Part shown: positions 1 to 5,853 of the stretch, piece by piece
How positions within the stretch are numbered: position 1 is the stretch's first letter
How the letters are laid out: each line of letters starts with the position of its first letter
Assembly: GCA_023424355.1 (NCBI GenBank)
Contig: JAFAEA010000391.1
Span: 1 to 12,388 of the forward strand
Length of the DNA stretch: 12,388 nt
Origin: Chloroflexota bacterium
Lineage (GTDB): Bacteria > Chloroflexota > Chloroflexia > Thermomicrobiales > UBA6265
Direction: 5' to 3'
Notes under the pieces: model-generated
What the model saw: the letters and a program-made list of their open reading frames with translations, nothing else
The model's database searches: none
Told to the model about the DNA's origin: nothing
Translations under genes and position numbers: made by a program

Positions 1-2
1 CG

Positions 3-32
3 TTGAATACGTTACAATCGCGGTGCTACGAT
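3..32 (+). promoter_or_regulatory. Possible sigma70-type promoter of secG
   Basis: TTGAAT at 3-8 and TACGAT at 27-32 are separated by 18 bases, an acceptable -35/-10 pair. Transcription would begin near base 39, about 65 bases before the chosen secG start. A second -10-like hexamer, TACAAT at 13-18, would need a -35 left of the window. This is a motif match only, and the gene to the left is not visible, so read-through from upstream is possible. Confidence 0.3.
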
Positions 33-102
33 TCCAATTCGCACCTTGCGTTTGAATTACGTGGGCTGTGATTGCTGTTCAAAGAATGAAGGAAAACAAT
101 CC

Positions 103-324
103 GTGGATATAGCGATCAATATCATGATGATCATCATCTCGGTGGTGCTCATCTTCCTGCTGCTTTTGCAGACCAAGGGCTCCGCATTTGGTGGCCAATT
201 TGGTAGCGGTGGCGAATCCATTCAGCGCACTCGCCGTGGTTTCGAGAAGACTTTGTACGAATTCACGGTCGGAATCGCGGTATTTTTCGTCGTAATGGGC
301 GTAATTAGCAGCCTGGCACTCTAG
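103..324 (+). CDS. secG: Preprotein translocase subunit SecG
   Basis: SecG is the small accessory subunit of the SecYEG channel in the cytoplasmic membrane and assists SecA-driven translocation. I chose the GTG at 103, giving 73 residues, because GAAGGA at 88-93 sits 9 bases upstream. An in-frame start at 46 would add a cysteine-rich stretch atypical of SecG and has no comparable ribosome binding site. From the GTG, residues 3-22 form the first membrane helix. A family-typical loop follows (LLLQTKGSAFGGQFGSGG, about 20-37, then RRGFEK at 44-49), and a second helix spans about 54-73. Length and the LLQxxKG...FGSGG...RRGxEK pattern match SecG. tatA follows after 114 bases, so two export components are adjacent. 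Confidence 0.88.
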   Translation: MDIAINIMMIIISVVLIFLLLLQTKGSAFGGQFGSGGESIQRTRRGFEKTLYEFTVGIAVFFVVMGVISSLAL

Positions 325-335
325 TAATTGGGGTG

Positions 336-361
336 CACCATCCGCGGATGGTGGATATACT
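336..361 (+). promoter_or_regulatory. 18-bp perfect palindrome abutting a -10 hexamer, upstream of tatA
   Basis: CACCATCCGCGGATGGTG at 336-353 is a perfect 9+9 inverted repeat with no spacer, as expected of a dimeric regulator's operator. TATACT follows at 356-361 and would put a transcription start near 368. No good -35 lies 16-18 bases upstream; the closest is TTGGGG at 328-333, with a 22-base gap. The palindrome would therefore cover the spacer of any promoter here. As RNA it could also fold as a hairpin at the secG 3' end, but no T-tract follows. Confidence 0.45.
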
Positions 362-367
362 TTCTGT

Positions 368-394
368 GGCCTATGTTCGCGTGAGCGAACGGCC
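368..394 (+). promoter_or_regulatory. Leader hairpin with GTGA (GNRA) loop, tatA 5' region
   Basis: GTTCGC at 375-380 pairs perfectly with GCGAAC at 385-390 around the tetraloop GTGA. An outer GGCC/GGCC pair (368-371 with 391-394) closes the structure with a three-base bulge (TAT). It ends 29 bases before the tatA ribosome binding site. Its 5' edge coincides with the start predicted from the -10 at 356-361, so a 5'-end mRNA-stabilising or regulatory role is possible. The fold is seen by eye and has not been computed. Confidence 0.45.
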
Positions 395-438
395 TGGTAA
401 AACGTCCGCGGCGATCCCACAGCAGGAGGAACACACAC

Positions 439-705
439 ATGATGGGACTTGGTTGGCAAGAACTTGCCATTATTCTCGTGATCGTTATCGTAATCTTCGG
501 TGCAGGCAAGCTTCCTGAAATTGGCTCCGGTCTCGGTAAGGGTATCCGTGGCTTCAAGGAAGAATCCGGTATCGGTGATGAAAAGAAGGACGGCACTGCC
601 ATCGAGCAGGGCAAGTCCGAAACCGTCTCCACCATCAATGAAACTCGCGAGCGAGTTGAAGATGCGGTGGATCGTAAGCAGGGCACCCGCGCAGACGACA
701 TCTAG
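439..705 (+). CDS. tatA: Twin-arginine translocase subunit TatA/TatE
   Basis: TatA oligomerises in the cytoplasmic membrane to form the pore for folded Tat substrates. The 88-residue product has the standard layout. A short N-terminus with an early Glu (WQEL, residues 6-9) leads into a hydrophobic helix at about 9-20. The FG hinge at 20-21 is followed by an amphipathic helix (KLPEIGSGLGKGIRGFK, 24-40) and a charged, presumably disordered tail. AGGAGG at 424-429 lies 9 bases before the first ATG; the second ATG, at 442, is the only close alternative. No TatC is present in the window. A strong terminator at 754-796 ends the unit, so tatA is transcribed either alone or with secG. TatB is a remote alternative, but the short tail favours TatA/E. 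Confidence 0.92.
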   Translation: MMGLGWQELAIILVIVIVIFGAGKLPEIGSGLGKGIRGFKEESGIGDEKKDGTAIEQGKSETVSTINETRERVEDAVDRKQGTRADDI

Positions 706-715
706 CGCGACGCTT

Positions 716-731
716 ACCCACTTCTGTGGGT
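716..731 (+). other. Small hairpin in tatA 3' UTR
   Basis: ACCCAC at 716-721 and GTGGGT at 726-731 form a 6-bp stem with a TTCT loop, starting 11 bases after the tatA stop. It has no T-tract and is not a terminator by itself. It lies just before the true terminator and may protect the transcript 3' end. Confidence 0.35.
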
Positions 732-753
732 CGTTACACAAGATCAGCGGACG

Positions 754-796
754 TACCGGGATGGGCGAGGCTCATCCCGGTAGCTTTTTAACTTTT
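754..796 (+). terminator. Rho-independent terminator after tatA
   Basis: TACCGGGATG (754-763) pairs perfectly with CATCCCGGTA (773-782). The inner bases extend the stem by GC/GC and one G-T wobble around a GAG loop. The downstream strand carries TTTTT at 785-789 and TTTT at 793-796. This separates secG-tatA from the signal peptidase unit. Confidence 0.88.
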
Positions 797-901
797 GCAC
801 GCCAAAGACGATGTTCGGATTCGTGCAGATGAGGTGGGTTTGTTGCATTATTGCCATGGTGCGTTCTGTGCACCACACGCTTGCCAGTGAACCGGAACTC
901 C

Positions 902-1609
902 ATGCCAGACTCCATCCCCACGATCCAACCTGCAGACGATTCCGCAACGCCGCAGCAACCAACCGATACAAACAAAAAGAAGACCAGCGCGCTCCGGGAG
1001 ATCATTGAGACTGCCATTCTGGCGATTCTGATTTTCGTGACCGTTCGGGCCGTAGTGCTGAACTTCAAGGTCGAGGGTTCCTCGATGCTGCCAACACTCA
1101 ACAATGGCGAGATGATTCTGGTGAATCGCAATGCCTACCGTGAACTCGATCTGGGCGACCTCGTGGACTGGATTCCGGGCGTTCCGGAGCAAAGCTGGCT
1201 CCAGATTGTGGATTGGGGCGAACCCTCCCGTGGCGATGTCATTGTGTTCACCCCACCGGAGCCGGGTGATCAGAAGCCATATATCAAGCGTGTCATCGGT
1301 TTGCCGGGCGATCATATTCAGATCACCGAGGATTATCAGGTGCTGGTGAACGGTGTAGCGCTGGATGAGGAATACATTGGCGATTACCGCAGCGATTGTG
1401 TAAATGTGGCGAACTTCCCGTATTGCGAAGTCGAAGTTCCTGAGGGGCATTACTTCGTAATGGGCGACCACCGGAACAACAGCCAGGATTCCCGCTACTT
1501 CAGCGTTGTTGCCGAGGATCGCATCATCGGTAAGGCATGGCTGGTGTACTGGCCGTTCGATCACTTCGGACCTGTCGATCACCCCGAGTATCCGGAGCTG
1601 GATCAATAA
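902..1609 (+). CDS. lepB: Signal peptidase I, first of a tandem pair
   Basis: Type I signal peptidase (family S26) removes signal peptides from exported proteins on the outer face of the cytoplasmic membrane. The ATG at 902 gives 235 residues. GGA at 894-896 is a weak ribosome binding site. An in-frame TTG at 851 has none and adds an unconvincing extension. A polar N-terminal tail (1-30) precedes one membrane helix (about 35-53). Box B, GSSMLPT, carries the nucleophile Ser61. Box D, YIKRVIGLPGD, carries the general base Lys129. Box E, GDHRNNSQDSR, spans 188-198. Cys166 and Cys175 lie close together in the external domain and could form a disulfide. The 3' neighbour is a clear paralogue 37 bases away. 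Confidence 0.95.
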   Translation: MPDSIPTIQPADDSATPQQPTDTNKKKTSALREIIETAILAILIFVTVRAVVLNFKVEGSSMLPTLNNGEMILVNRNAYRELDLGDLVDWIPGVPEQSWLQIVDWGEPSRGDVIVFTPPEPGDQKPYIKRVIGLPGDHIQITEDYQVLVNGVALDEEYIGDYRSDCVNVANFPYCEVEVPEGHYFVMGDHRNNSQDSRYFSVVAEDRIIGKAWLVYWPFDHFGPVDHPEYPELDQ

Positions 1610-1646
1610 CGCACTGCGGGGTCATCCGCAGGAATGAAGGAGCACC

Positions 1647-2336
1647 ATGGACCAATCCCAGCCACAACCACCGGTACCAGATTCATCGCGGCCCGAGAAC
1701 AAATCGGCACGCAAGGGCAACCCGATTCGCGATATTCTCGAGACCGCGATCATCGCGATCCTGATTTTCGTGCTGGTGAGATCGGTGGTGCTGAACTTCA
1801 AGGTGGATGGCGATTCGATGCTCCCCAGCTTCGAAAGCGGCGAAATGATTCTGGTGAGCCGGGTCAGCTACGGAGAGTTCAATCTCGGCGATGTGGTGGA
1901 TTGGATCCCCGGGGTTCCAGATCAGCACTGGTTCACCATCATCGATTACGGATCACCAGAGCGTGGTGATGTGGTGGTGTTCACACCACCGGCACCCGGA
2001 CAGCAAAAGCCATACATCAAGCGAGTGATTGGCCTGCCGGGTGATCACGTGCAGATCACCGGCGATAATCAGGTGCTGGTCAATGGCACAGCGCTGGAAG
2101 AGGAATACATCGGCGACTACGATTCGAGTTGCACCGGAAATCCGGTGAATTGCGATGTCACCGTGCCACCAGGGCATGTGTTTGTGATGGGAGATCACCG
2201 CGATCGCAGCGAGGATTCCCGCTTCTTTGGGGTGGTGCAGGAAGATCGCATCATCGGCAAGGCGTGGTTGGTATATTGGCCGCTGGATAACTTCTCCCCG
2301 GTAAACCACGAGGATTATCCGGAACTCAACCCATAG
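1647..2336 (+). CDS. lepB: Signal peptidase I, second of a tandem pair
   Basis: This is a second S26 signal peptidase of 229 residues, colinear with the preceding one through the whole catalytic domain. AAGGAG at 1637-1642 lies 4 bases before the ATG. A Pro/Gln/Lys-rich tail (1-27) is followed by one membrane helix at about 32-49. Nucleophile Ser57 lies in GDSMLPS, base Lys125 in YIKRVIGLPGD, and box E GDHRDRSEDSR at 182-192. Blocks such as VVLNFKV, GEMILV, DWIPGVP, QVLVNG and DRIIGKAWLVYWP are shared with the first copy, so this is a tandem duplication that has diverged mainly in the tails and the 155-175 loop. That loop keeps two cysteines (162 and 169). Both copies have intact active sites. 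Confidence 0.95.
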   Translation: MDQSQPQPPVPDSSRPENKSARKGNPIRDILETAIIAILIFVLVRSVVLNFKVDGDSMLPSFESGEMILVSRVSYGEFNLGDVVDWIPGVPDQHWFTIIDYGSPERGDVVVFTPPAPGQQKPYIKRVIGLPGDHVQITGDNQVLVNGTALEEEYIGDYDSSCTGNPVNCDVTVPPGHVFVMGDHRDRSEDSRFFGVVQEDRIIGKAWLVYWPLDNFSPVNHEDYPELNP

Positions 2337-2381
2337 CGCCATTCGCGGTTGTACACTAGGACGTGGTGAAAGGATGCTGTC

Positions 2382-2942
2382 GTGATCGAAACCACAGTGG
2401 AAAGCATTCGTGTGAGTATGGCGACCCAAAATCGGGTGGTTATTCTGCGCGAGGTGGGCGGCCAACGACATCTGCCAATCTGGATCGGTTCGTACGAGGC
2501 CGAGGCGATTGCCCTCGAACTTCAGGGCGTGGCTCCTACGCGTCCGCTGCCGTACGATCTCATTTGCACCATGCTGGATGAGCTCAATGCGGATGTGGAC
2601 CGGGTGGTAATTACGGATCTCAGCCACAAGGTGTACTACGCCACCATCGTTTTGGTGAGCGGAGAGCGCACAATCGAGATCGATGCCAGGCCAAGCGATG
2701 CGCTGGCAATTGCCATCCGCAGTGATGCCCGCATTCTCGTGGAAGATGCCGTGATGGATAACGCTGGTATCACGATGGTTGATGAATCCAACATCGATCA
2801 AACAGAATCCGATACCATGTACACAGGTACAAGTGGAGAATCAACTCCGCCGGCCGAGACGAAGGGACCAGAACTGGATGTGTTCCGGAACTTCATCAAC
2901 TCGCTGGATCTGGATGACTTCGACAAAGGTACCAAAGGCTAG
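2382..2942 (+). CDS. DUF151 / bifunctional nuclease family protein
   Basis: This protein belongs to the bifunctional nuclease (BFN, DUF151) family, some members of which have reported RNase/DNase activity; the bacterial role is poorly defined. It has 186 residues from a GTG at 2382, with AAAGGA at 2369-2374. Family blocks are clear: LPIWIGSYEAEAIALELQG (31-49), the PTRPLPYDL helix start (52-60), and IDARPSDALAIAIRSDARI (100-118). A variable acidic stretch (about 135-165) leads to the tail FRNFINSLDLDDF (168-180), which resembles the FxxFLxxxxPxDF end common in the family. No UVR domain is visible. It sits 45 bases after lepB and 51 before the zinc-ribbon gene, so it is probably co-transcribed. 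Nuclease activity is inferred from the family only. Confidence 0.88.
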   Translation: MIETTVESIRVSMATQNRVVILREVGGQRHLPIWIGSYEAEAIALELQGVAPTRPLPYDLICTMLDELNADVDRVVITDLSHKVYYATIVLVSGERTIEIDARPSDALAIAIRSDARILVEDAVMDNAGITMVDESNIDQTESDTMYTGTSGESTPPAETKGPELDVFRNFINSLDLDDFDKGTKG

Positions 2943-2955
2943 AGGGCGCGCCTCT
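2941..2955 (+). other. Small hairpin between DUF151 and zinc-ribbon genes
   Basis: AGAGG (2941-2945) and CCTCT (2951-2955) flank a GC-only centre that includes the palindrome GGCGCGCC. It overlaps the last two bases of the upstream stop codon. No T-run follows, so it is more likely an intercistronic mRNA element than a terminator. Confidence 0.3.
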
Positions 2956-2993
2956 CTCAACATTTCCCCGAAAAGCGCCCGAAGGAAAGTTTC

Positions 2994-3386
2994 ATGGACG
3001 ATTTCGATCAACTGAAGCAGATGGTTCTCAAGCAATTGAACCGCTGCATTGTGTGCCATCGCGAGTACGAGATTACCGATATCACCTCAGTTCAACGCAA
3101 ACCTGGTGTGTGGACTTTGATGGTGGAGTGCGAACAGTGCCACAGCCGCAACTACATTGCAGCGGTTACTGCCGATGGCACTGCCGAAGATGCGATGTTC
3201 GAGGTGCAATCGCTCACCTCACAGGCGCTGCACGAGGCATCGCTCCGCACGATCAACAACAACGAAGCCGACGCCGATCACCTGAATATCGAAGGGGATC
3301 CGGTAACTGCTGCCGATGTGGTAGACATGCACGATTTCCTCAAGGATTTCGATGGTGACTTCGAGCGTTTGTTCCGCTCCAGCTAA
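2994..3386 (+). CDS. Small putative zinc-ribbon protein, function unknown
   Basis: The 130-residue product is not a family I can name. GAAGGA at 2981-2986 supports the ATG at 2994. Two CxxC knuckles, Cys18/Cys21 (RCIVCHREY) and Cys46/Cys49 (ECEQCHSRN), are 24 residues apart with predicted beta strands between them, the layout of a rubredoxin-type zinc ribbon. His22 and His50 directly follow each second Cys. A polar middle region follows, then an acidic C-terminus with VVDMHDFLKDFDGDFERLF at 109-127. That end resembles the tail of the upstream DUF151 protein. There is no signal peptide or membrane segment, so it is probably cytoplasmic. Tight linkage to the DUF151 gene suggests a nucleic-acid-related role, but this is inference. 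Confidence 0.8.
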   Translation: MDDFDQLKQMVLKQLNRCIVCHREYEITDITSVQRKPGVWTLMVECEQCHSRNYIAAVTADGTAEDAMFEVQSLTSQALHEASLRTINNNEADADHLNIEGDPVTAADVVDMHDFLKDFDGDFERLFRSS

Positions 3387-3395
3387 GGCGTTCGC

Positions 3396-3404
3396 TGCTA
3401 TACT
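3396..3404 (+). promoter_or_regulatory. Extended -10 promoter of the nuoEF unit
   Basis: TGCTATACT is an exact extended -10 (TGn followed by TATACT at 3399-3404). It starts 9 bases after the zinc-ribbon stop and places initiation near 3411, about 68 bases before the nuoE GTG. No convincing -35 is present, which extended -10 promoters tolerate. The leader contains TTCGCGAA (3419-3426) and a GCGC/GCGC hairpin (3429-3442). Confidence 0.5.
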
Positions 3405-3478
3405 CTGCATGGTAGAAGTTCGCGAAATGCGCACTGTTGCGCCTTAGCTACTGTGGGCGCGACACGGAGGAGACCCGA

Positions 3479-4057
3479 GTGGGACAGCCGGATCATACAC
3501 ACGCTTCCCGACCAGTACCAGCACCGTACACCGGTCGGCAGGAAATCGATCTCGACGTGGTTCGAGAATTGCTCTCTCACTTCACATACAGTGATCATGA
3601 AGAGGCGCAGGAACTTATTCTGGTTGCCTGTCAGGAAATCAACGAGCACTTCGGTTGGGTATCCCACGAAGCTGCCGAGTTGGTTGCCGAGCATCTGGGC
3701 ACAACCGCAACCCGCGTTTTTGCGATTCTCACCTTCTATGCAGATTTCCGCACCGAAAAGCGTGGTCACCATCATATGCTGCTCTGCCATGGTATGAGCT
3801 GCTACGTGATGGGATCCAGCAAGCTCGTGCAAACCATGGTGGATGAGTTTGGCGTTGCCGATGGCGATACCACTGCCGATGAACAACTGAGTGTTCAGGT
3901 AGCCAACTTCTGCCTAGGCGTGTGCGATCGCTCTCCGGTACTGAAGTTGGACGATGAGTACTACGGCCATGTCACCCCGGAATCGCTCACCGAATTGGTG
4001 AACAAGGCGATCTCCGGCAAGGCCGCCATGGAAGCAAGCGAGGCAAATCATGGTTAA
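3479..4057 (+). CDS. nuoE: NuoE-like [2Fe-2S] diaphorase subunit
   Basis: This is a thioredoxin-like [2Fe-2S] subunit (24 kDa type) that works with a NuoF-like flavoprotein in NADH-linked electron transfer. The GTG at 3479 is preferred, giving 192 residues, because GGAGGAG (3466-3472) lies 6 bases upstream. An in-frame TTG at 3437 would add 14 residues. The helical N-terminal domain includes LLSHF and ILVACQEINEHFGWVSHEAAELVAEHL. The cluster cysteines are 103 and 108 (LLCHGMSCYVMGS) and 145 and 149 (NFCLGVCDRSP), the canonical C-x4-C...C-x3-C pattern, followed by the usual G-x-V/L-TPE turn. The stop overlaps the nuoF start by 8 bases, so translation is probably coupled. It could equally be called HydC/HoxE- or FdsG-like; the partner enzyme is not visible. 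Confidence 0.92.
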   Translation: MGQPDHTHASRPVPAPYTGRQEIDLDVVRELLSHFTYSDHEEAQELILVACQEINEHFGWVSHEAAELVAEHLGTTATRVFAILTFYADFRTEKRGHHHMLLCHGMSCYVMGSSKLVQTMVDEFGVADGDTTADEQLSVQVANFCLGVCDRSPVLKLDDEYYGHVTPESLTELVNKAISGKAAMEASEANHG

Positions 4058-5789
4058 TGTGAAGCCTTCTGAGCACCTCACAAAACTGAACTCCAAAGAC
4101 GATTACGTCGCTTTCCGCCAGCAGGCCATTGAGAAGTGGGATGCTATGTGGGCCGGCGATGCGACCGTCGTTTCTGTGGGTGTCGGATCCTCCAGCATCG
4201 CCAAGGGCGCGCTGGAAGTTCTGGATGCCGCTCACGCAGCTGGTGGCGATACCATCGTCCGCGAAGTGAGTGGTAATGGCGCCTTCTGGATGGAGCCATG
4301 GATCGAAATTAAGCGCCCCGGTGCCCAGCCTGTGGTTTACGGACCACTCACCGGCGCCGATGTCGCTGGTGTCATCGCTGGTCAGCGAGACGATTTGGCG
4401 GTTGGAGTCCGCGGCGATTCTGCCGAAGGTAACATCCAGCCGCTCACCGATTTGGAATTCTTCAAGCATCAGGCTCCACTGCTCACCCGCAATGCCGGCG
4501 TGATCGAGCCGGATTCCATTGAGGATGCCATCGCCCGCGGTGCGTACGATGGGTACTTCAAGGTTCTCTTCGAACTCAGCGCCGAAGAGGCCATTGCCGA
4601 AGTGACCGCTGCCCAGGTTCGCGGTCGTGGTGGTGGTGGATTCCCGGCCGGCATCAAGTGGGAATCGGGCCGCAAGGCTCCAGTGAAGCCAAAGTTCATC
4701 GTGTGCAATAGCCACGAGGGCGAACCAAACGTGTATAAGGACCGCCACCTGCACGAGTGCGATCCGCACCGGATTCTCGAGGGAATCCTGATTGCATGTA
4801 TCGCCTGTGATGCCGAGCGTGGTTACAACTACATCGGTGGTGAGTATCCTCTGGGTCTGTATCGCTTCCGCAAGGCTGTTGCCGATGCCGAGCGGCTCGG
4901 CCTTATCGGCAAGAACGTGCTGGGAACCGGCAAGGATGTCGCCATTCGCGTTCGTACCGGTGGTGGTGCCTACGTCTGCGGCGAAGCCTCGGCGCTTATG
5001 TACTCCATCATGGGAGTGCGTGGAATGCCGCGCACCAAGCCACCTCGATCCGTTGAGGAAGGCCTCTGGAAGCGCCCAACCGTGGCCAACAACACAGAAA
5101 CACTCGCCAACGTGCCGGATATCATCGTGCGCGGTGGTGATTGGTACGCCAGTCTTGGTACCGAGAATAGCAAGGGCACCAAGCTGATGACAATGCAGGG
5201 CCCAAGCAAACTGCACGGTGTTGTTGAGGTGGAAATGGGTATGACCATGAACCAGCTCTTCAATGATGTATTCGGCGGTATGCGTGATGGCTTCAAGTTC
5301 AAGGGAATTCAGACCGGTGGTGCATCCGCTGGCCCGATTACCGAGGACGCTTTCGATATCCCGATCGATTTCGATTCGCTCAACGATATCCACGGCATGC
5401 TCGGATCCGGCGGCTGGGTACTCTTCGACGAGAATGTTTGCGCAGTCGATATGGCGCGCTACCTTACCGCCTTCAGCCGCTACGAAAGCTGCAGCAAATG
5501 CGTGCCGTGCCGACTCGGTAACCCGGCGCTCGTCGAGATTCTGGATCGCATCCGCTTTGGTCGCGGCTCGCTGGAAGATCTGGCGCTCATCCGCCGCACC
5601 AGCAAGCACGTTATTGAGCTGAGCCTGTGCGGTCTTGGCCAGGTAGCTCCGGTGCCGCTGATCGCCTTCATGGATGTGTACGAGGAAGAATTCCGCGAAC
5701 ACATCGTAGATGGCAAGTGCCGATGCGGCATCTGCCCGATTGCGGAAAAGCCGGTTTCGGCTGATCTCGCCACAGCAGCAGCCGACTAA
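4050..5789 (+). CDS. nuoF: NuoF-like NADH/FMN/[4Fe-4S] subunit with degenerate N-terminal domain
   Basis: This is the NADH-oxidising flavoprotein subunit, 579 residues against roughly 430 for a minimal NuoF. GAGG at 4040-4043 precedes the ATG. Residues about 38-120 match the thioredoxin-like domain of long NuoF/HydB proteins, but its four cluster cysteines align with Gly44, Ser49, Asn76 and Trp80. The core is intact: the glycine-rich loop RGRGGGGFPAGIKW (191-204), CNSHEGEPNVYKDR (219-232), IGGEYPLGLYR (262-272), GGGAYVCGEASAL (304-316) and KRPTVANNTETLANVP (341-356). SCSKCVPC (480-487) and the Cys527 loop hold the [4Fe-4S] cluster. The C-terminus has only a short CxCxxC (557, 559, 562) where hydrogenase-type homologues carry a ferredoxin domain. 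A beta subunit of a soluble formate dehydrogenase or hydrogenase is an equally good label. Confidence 0.93.
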   Translation: MVNVKPSEHLTKLNSKDDYVAFRQQAIEKWDAMWAGDATVVSVGVGSSSIAKGALEVLDAAHAAGGDTIVREVSGNGAFWMEPWIEIKRPGAQPVVYGPLTGADVAGVIAGQRDDLAVGVRGDSAEGNIQPLTDLEFFKHQAPLLTRNAGVIEPDSIEDAIARGAYDGYFKVLFELSAEEAIAEVTAAQVRGRGGGGFPAGIKWESGRKAPVKPKFIVCNSHEGEPNVYKDRHLHECDPHRILEGILIACIACDAERGYNYIGGEYPLGLYRFRKAVADAERLGLIGKNVLGTGKDVAIRVRTGGGAYVCGEASALMYSIMGVRGMPRTKPPRSVEEGLWKRPTVANNTETLANVPDIIVRGGDWYASLGTENSKGTKLMTMQGPSKLHGVVEVEMGMTMNQLFNDVFGGMRDGFKFKGIQTGGASAGPITEDAFDIPIDFDSLNDIHGMLGSGGWVLFDENVCAVDMARYLTAFSRYESCSKCVPCRLGNPALVEILDRIRFGRGSLEDLALIRRTSKHVIELSLCGLGQVAPVPLIAFMDVYEEEFREHIVDGKCRCGICPIAEKPVSADLATAAAD

Positions 5790-5795
5790 TCAAGC

Positions 5796-5847
5796 AAACG
5801 CAAGAGGGGGAGCAGTGCTGATTGCACTGCTCCCCCTCTTGCGTTTT
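5796..5847. terminator. 23-bp perfect hairpin, bidirectional terminator between nuoF and the OCD-family gene
   Basis: Bases 5796-5818 pair without mismatch with 5824-5846 around the loop TGATT. The + strand ends in TTTT at 5844-5847. It lies 7 bases after the nuoF stop and 7 bases beyond the stop of the convergent OCD-family gene, so it can serve both. On the - strand the T-run is weaker (TTTGCTTG). Confidence 0.92.
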
Positions 5848-5853
5848 CACTGC

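Noticed and set aside
22..45. GGTGC...GCACC stem near the left edge that might be a tRNA 3' end or terminator
   Set aside because: No GTTCRA T-loop or acceptor-stem partner is visible, the loop is 15 bases and no T-run follows.
857..875. TGGTGC/GCACCA hairpin before the first lepB as a riboswitch or attenuator
   Set aside because: Six-base stem with a seven-base loop and no alternative pairing or T-run visible; too little to call.
848..1606. - strand frame opposite the first lepB
   Set aside because: Full antisense of a conserved signal peptidase, with no ribosome binding site or family features.
2346..2356. TACACT before the DUF151 gene as a separate promoter
   Set aside because: No -35 at a usable distance and no TGn extension; co-transcription with lepB is simpler.
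1953..2801. Long - strand frame opposite the second lepB and the DUF151 gene
   Set aside because: It spans two independent + strand genes and the intergenic gap between them, so it is a shadow of their codon use.
3987..5702. Open frame of about 571 codons on the - strand opposite nuoF
   Set aside because: It is antisense to a gene with clear NuoF motifs, has no ribosome binding site and yields a sequence with no recognisable domain. It follows from the codon bias of nuoF.
5796..5847. The 23-bp inverted repeat as a mobile element end or attachment site
   Set aside because: It lies exactly between two convergent stop codons with a T-run and no transposase or target duplication, so a terminator explains it.
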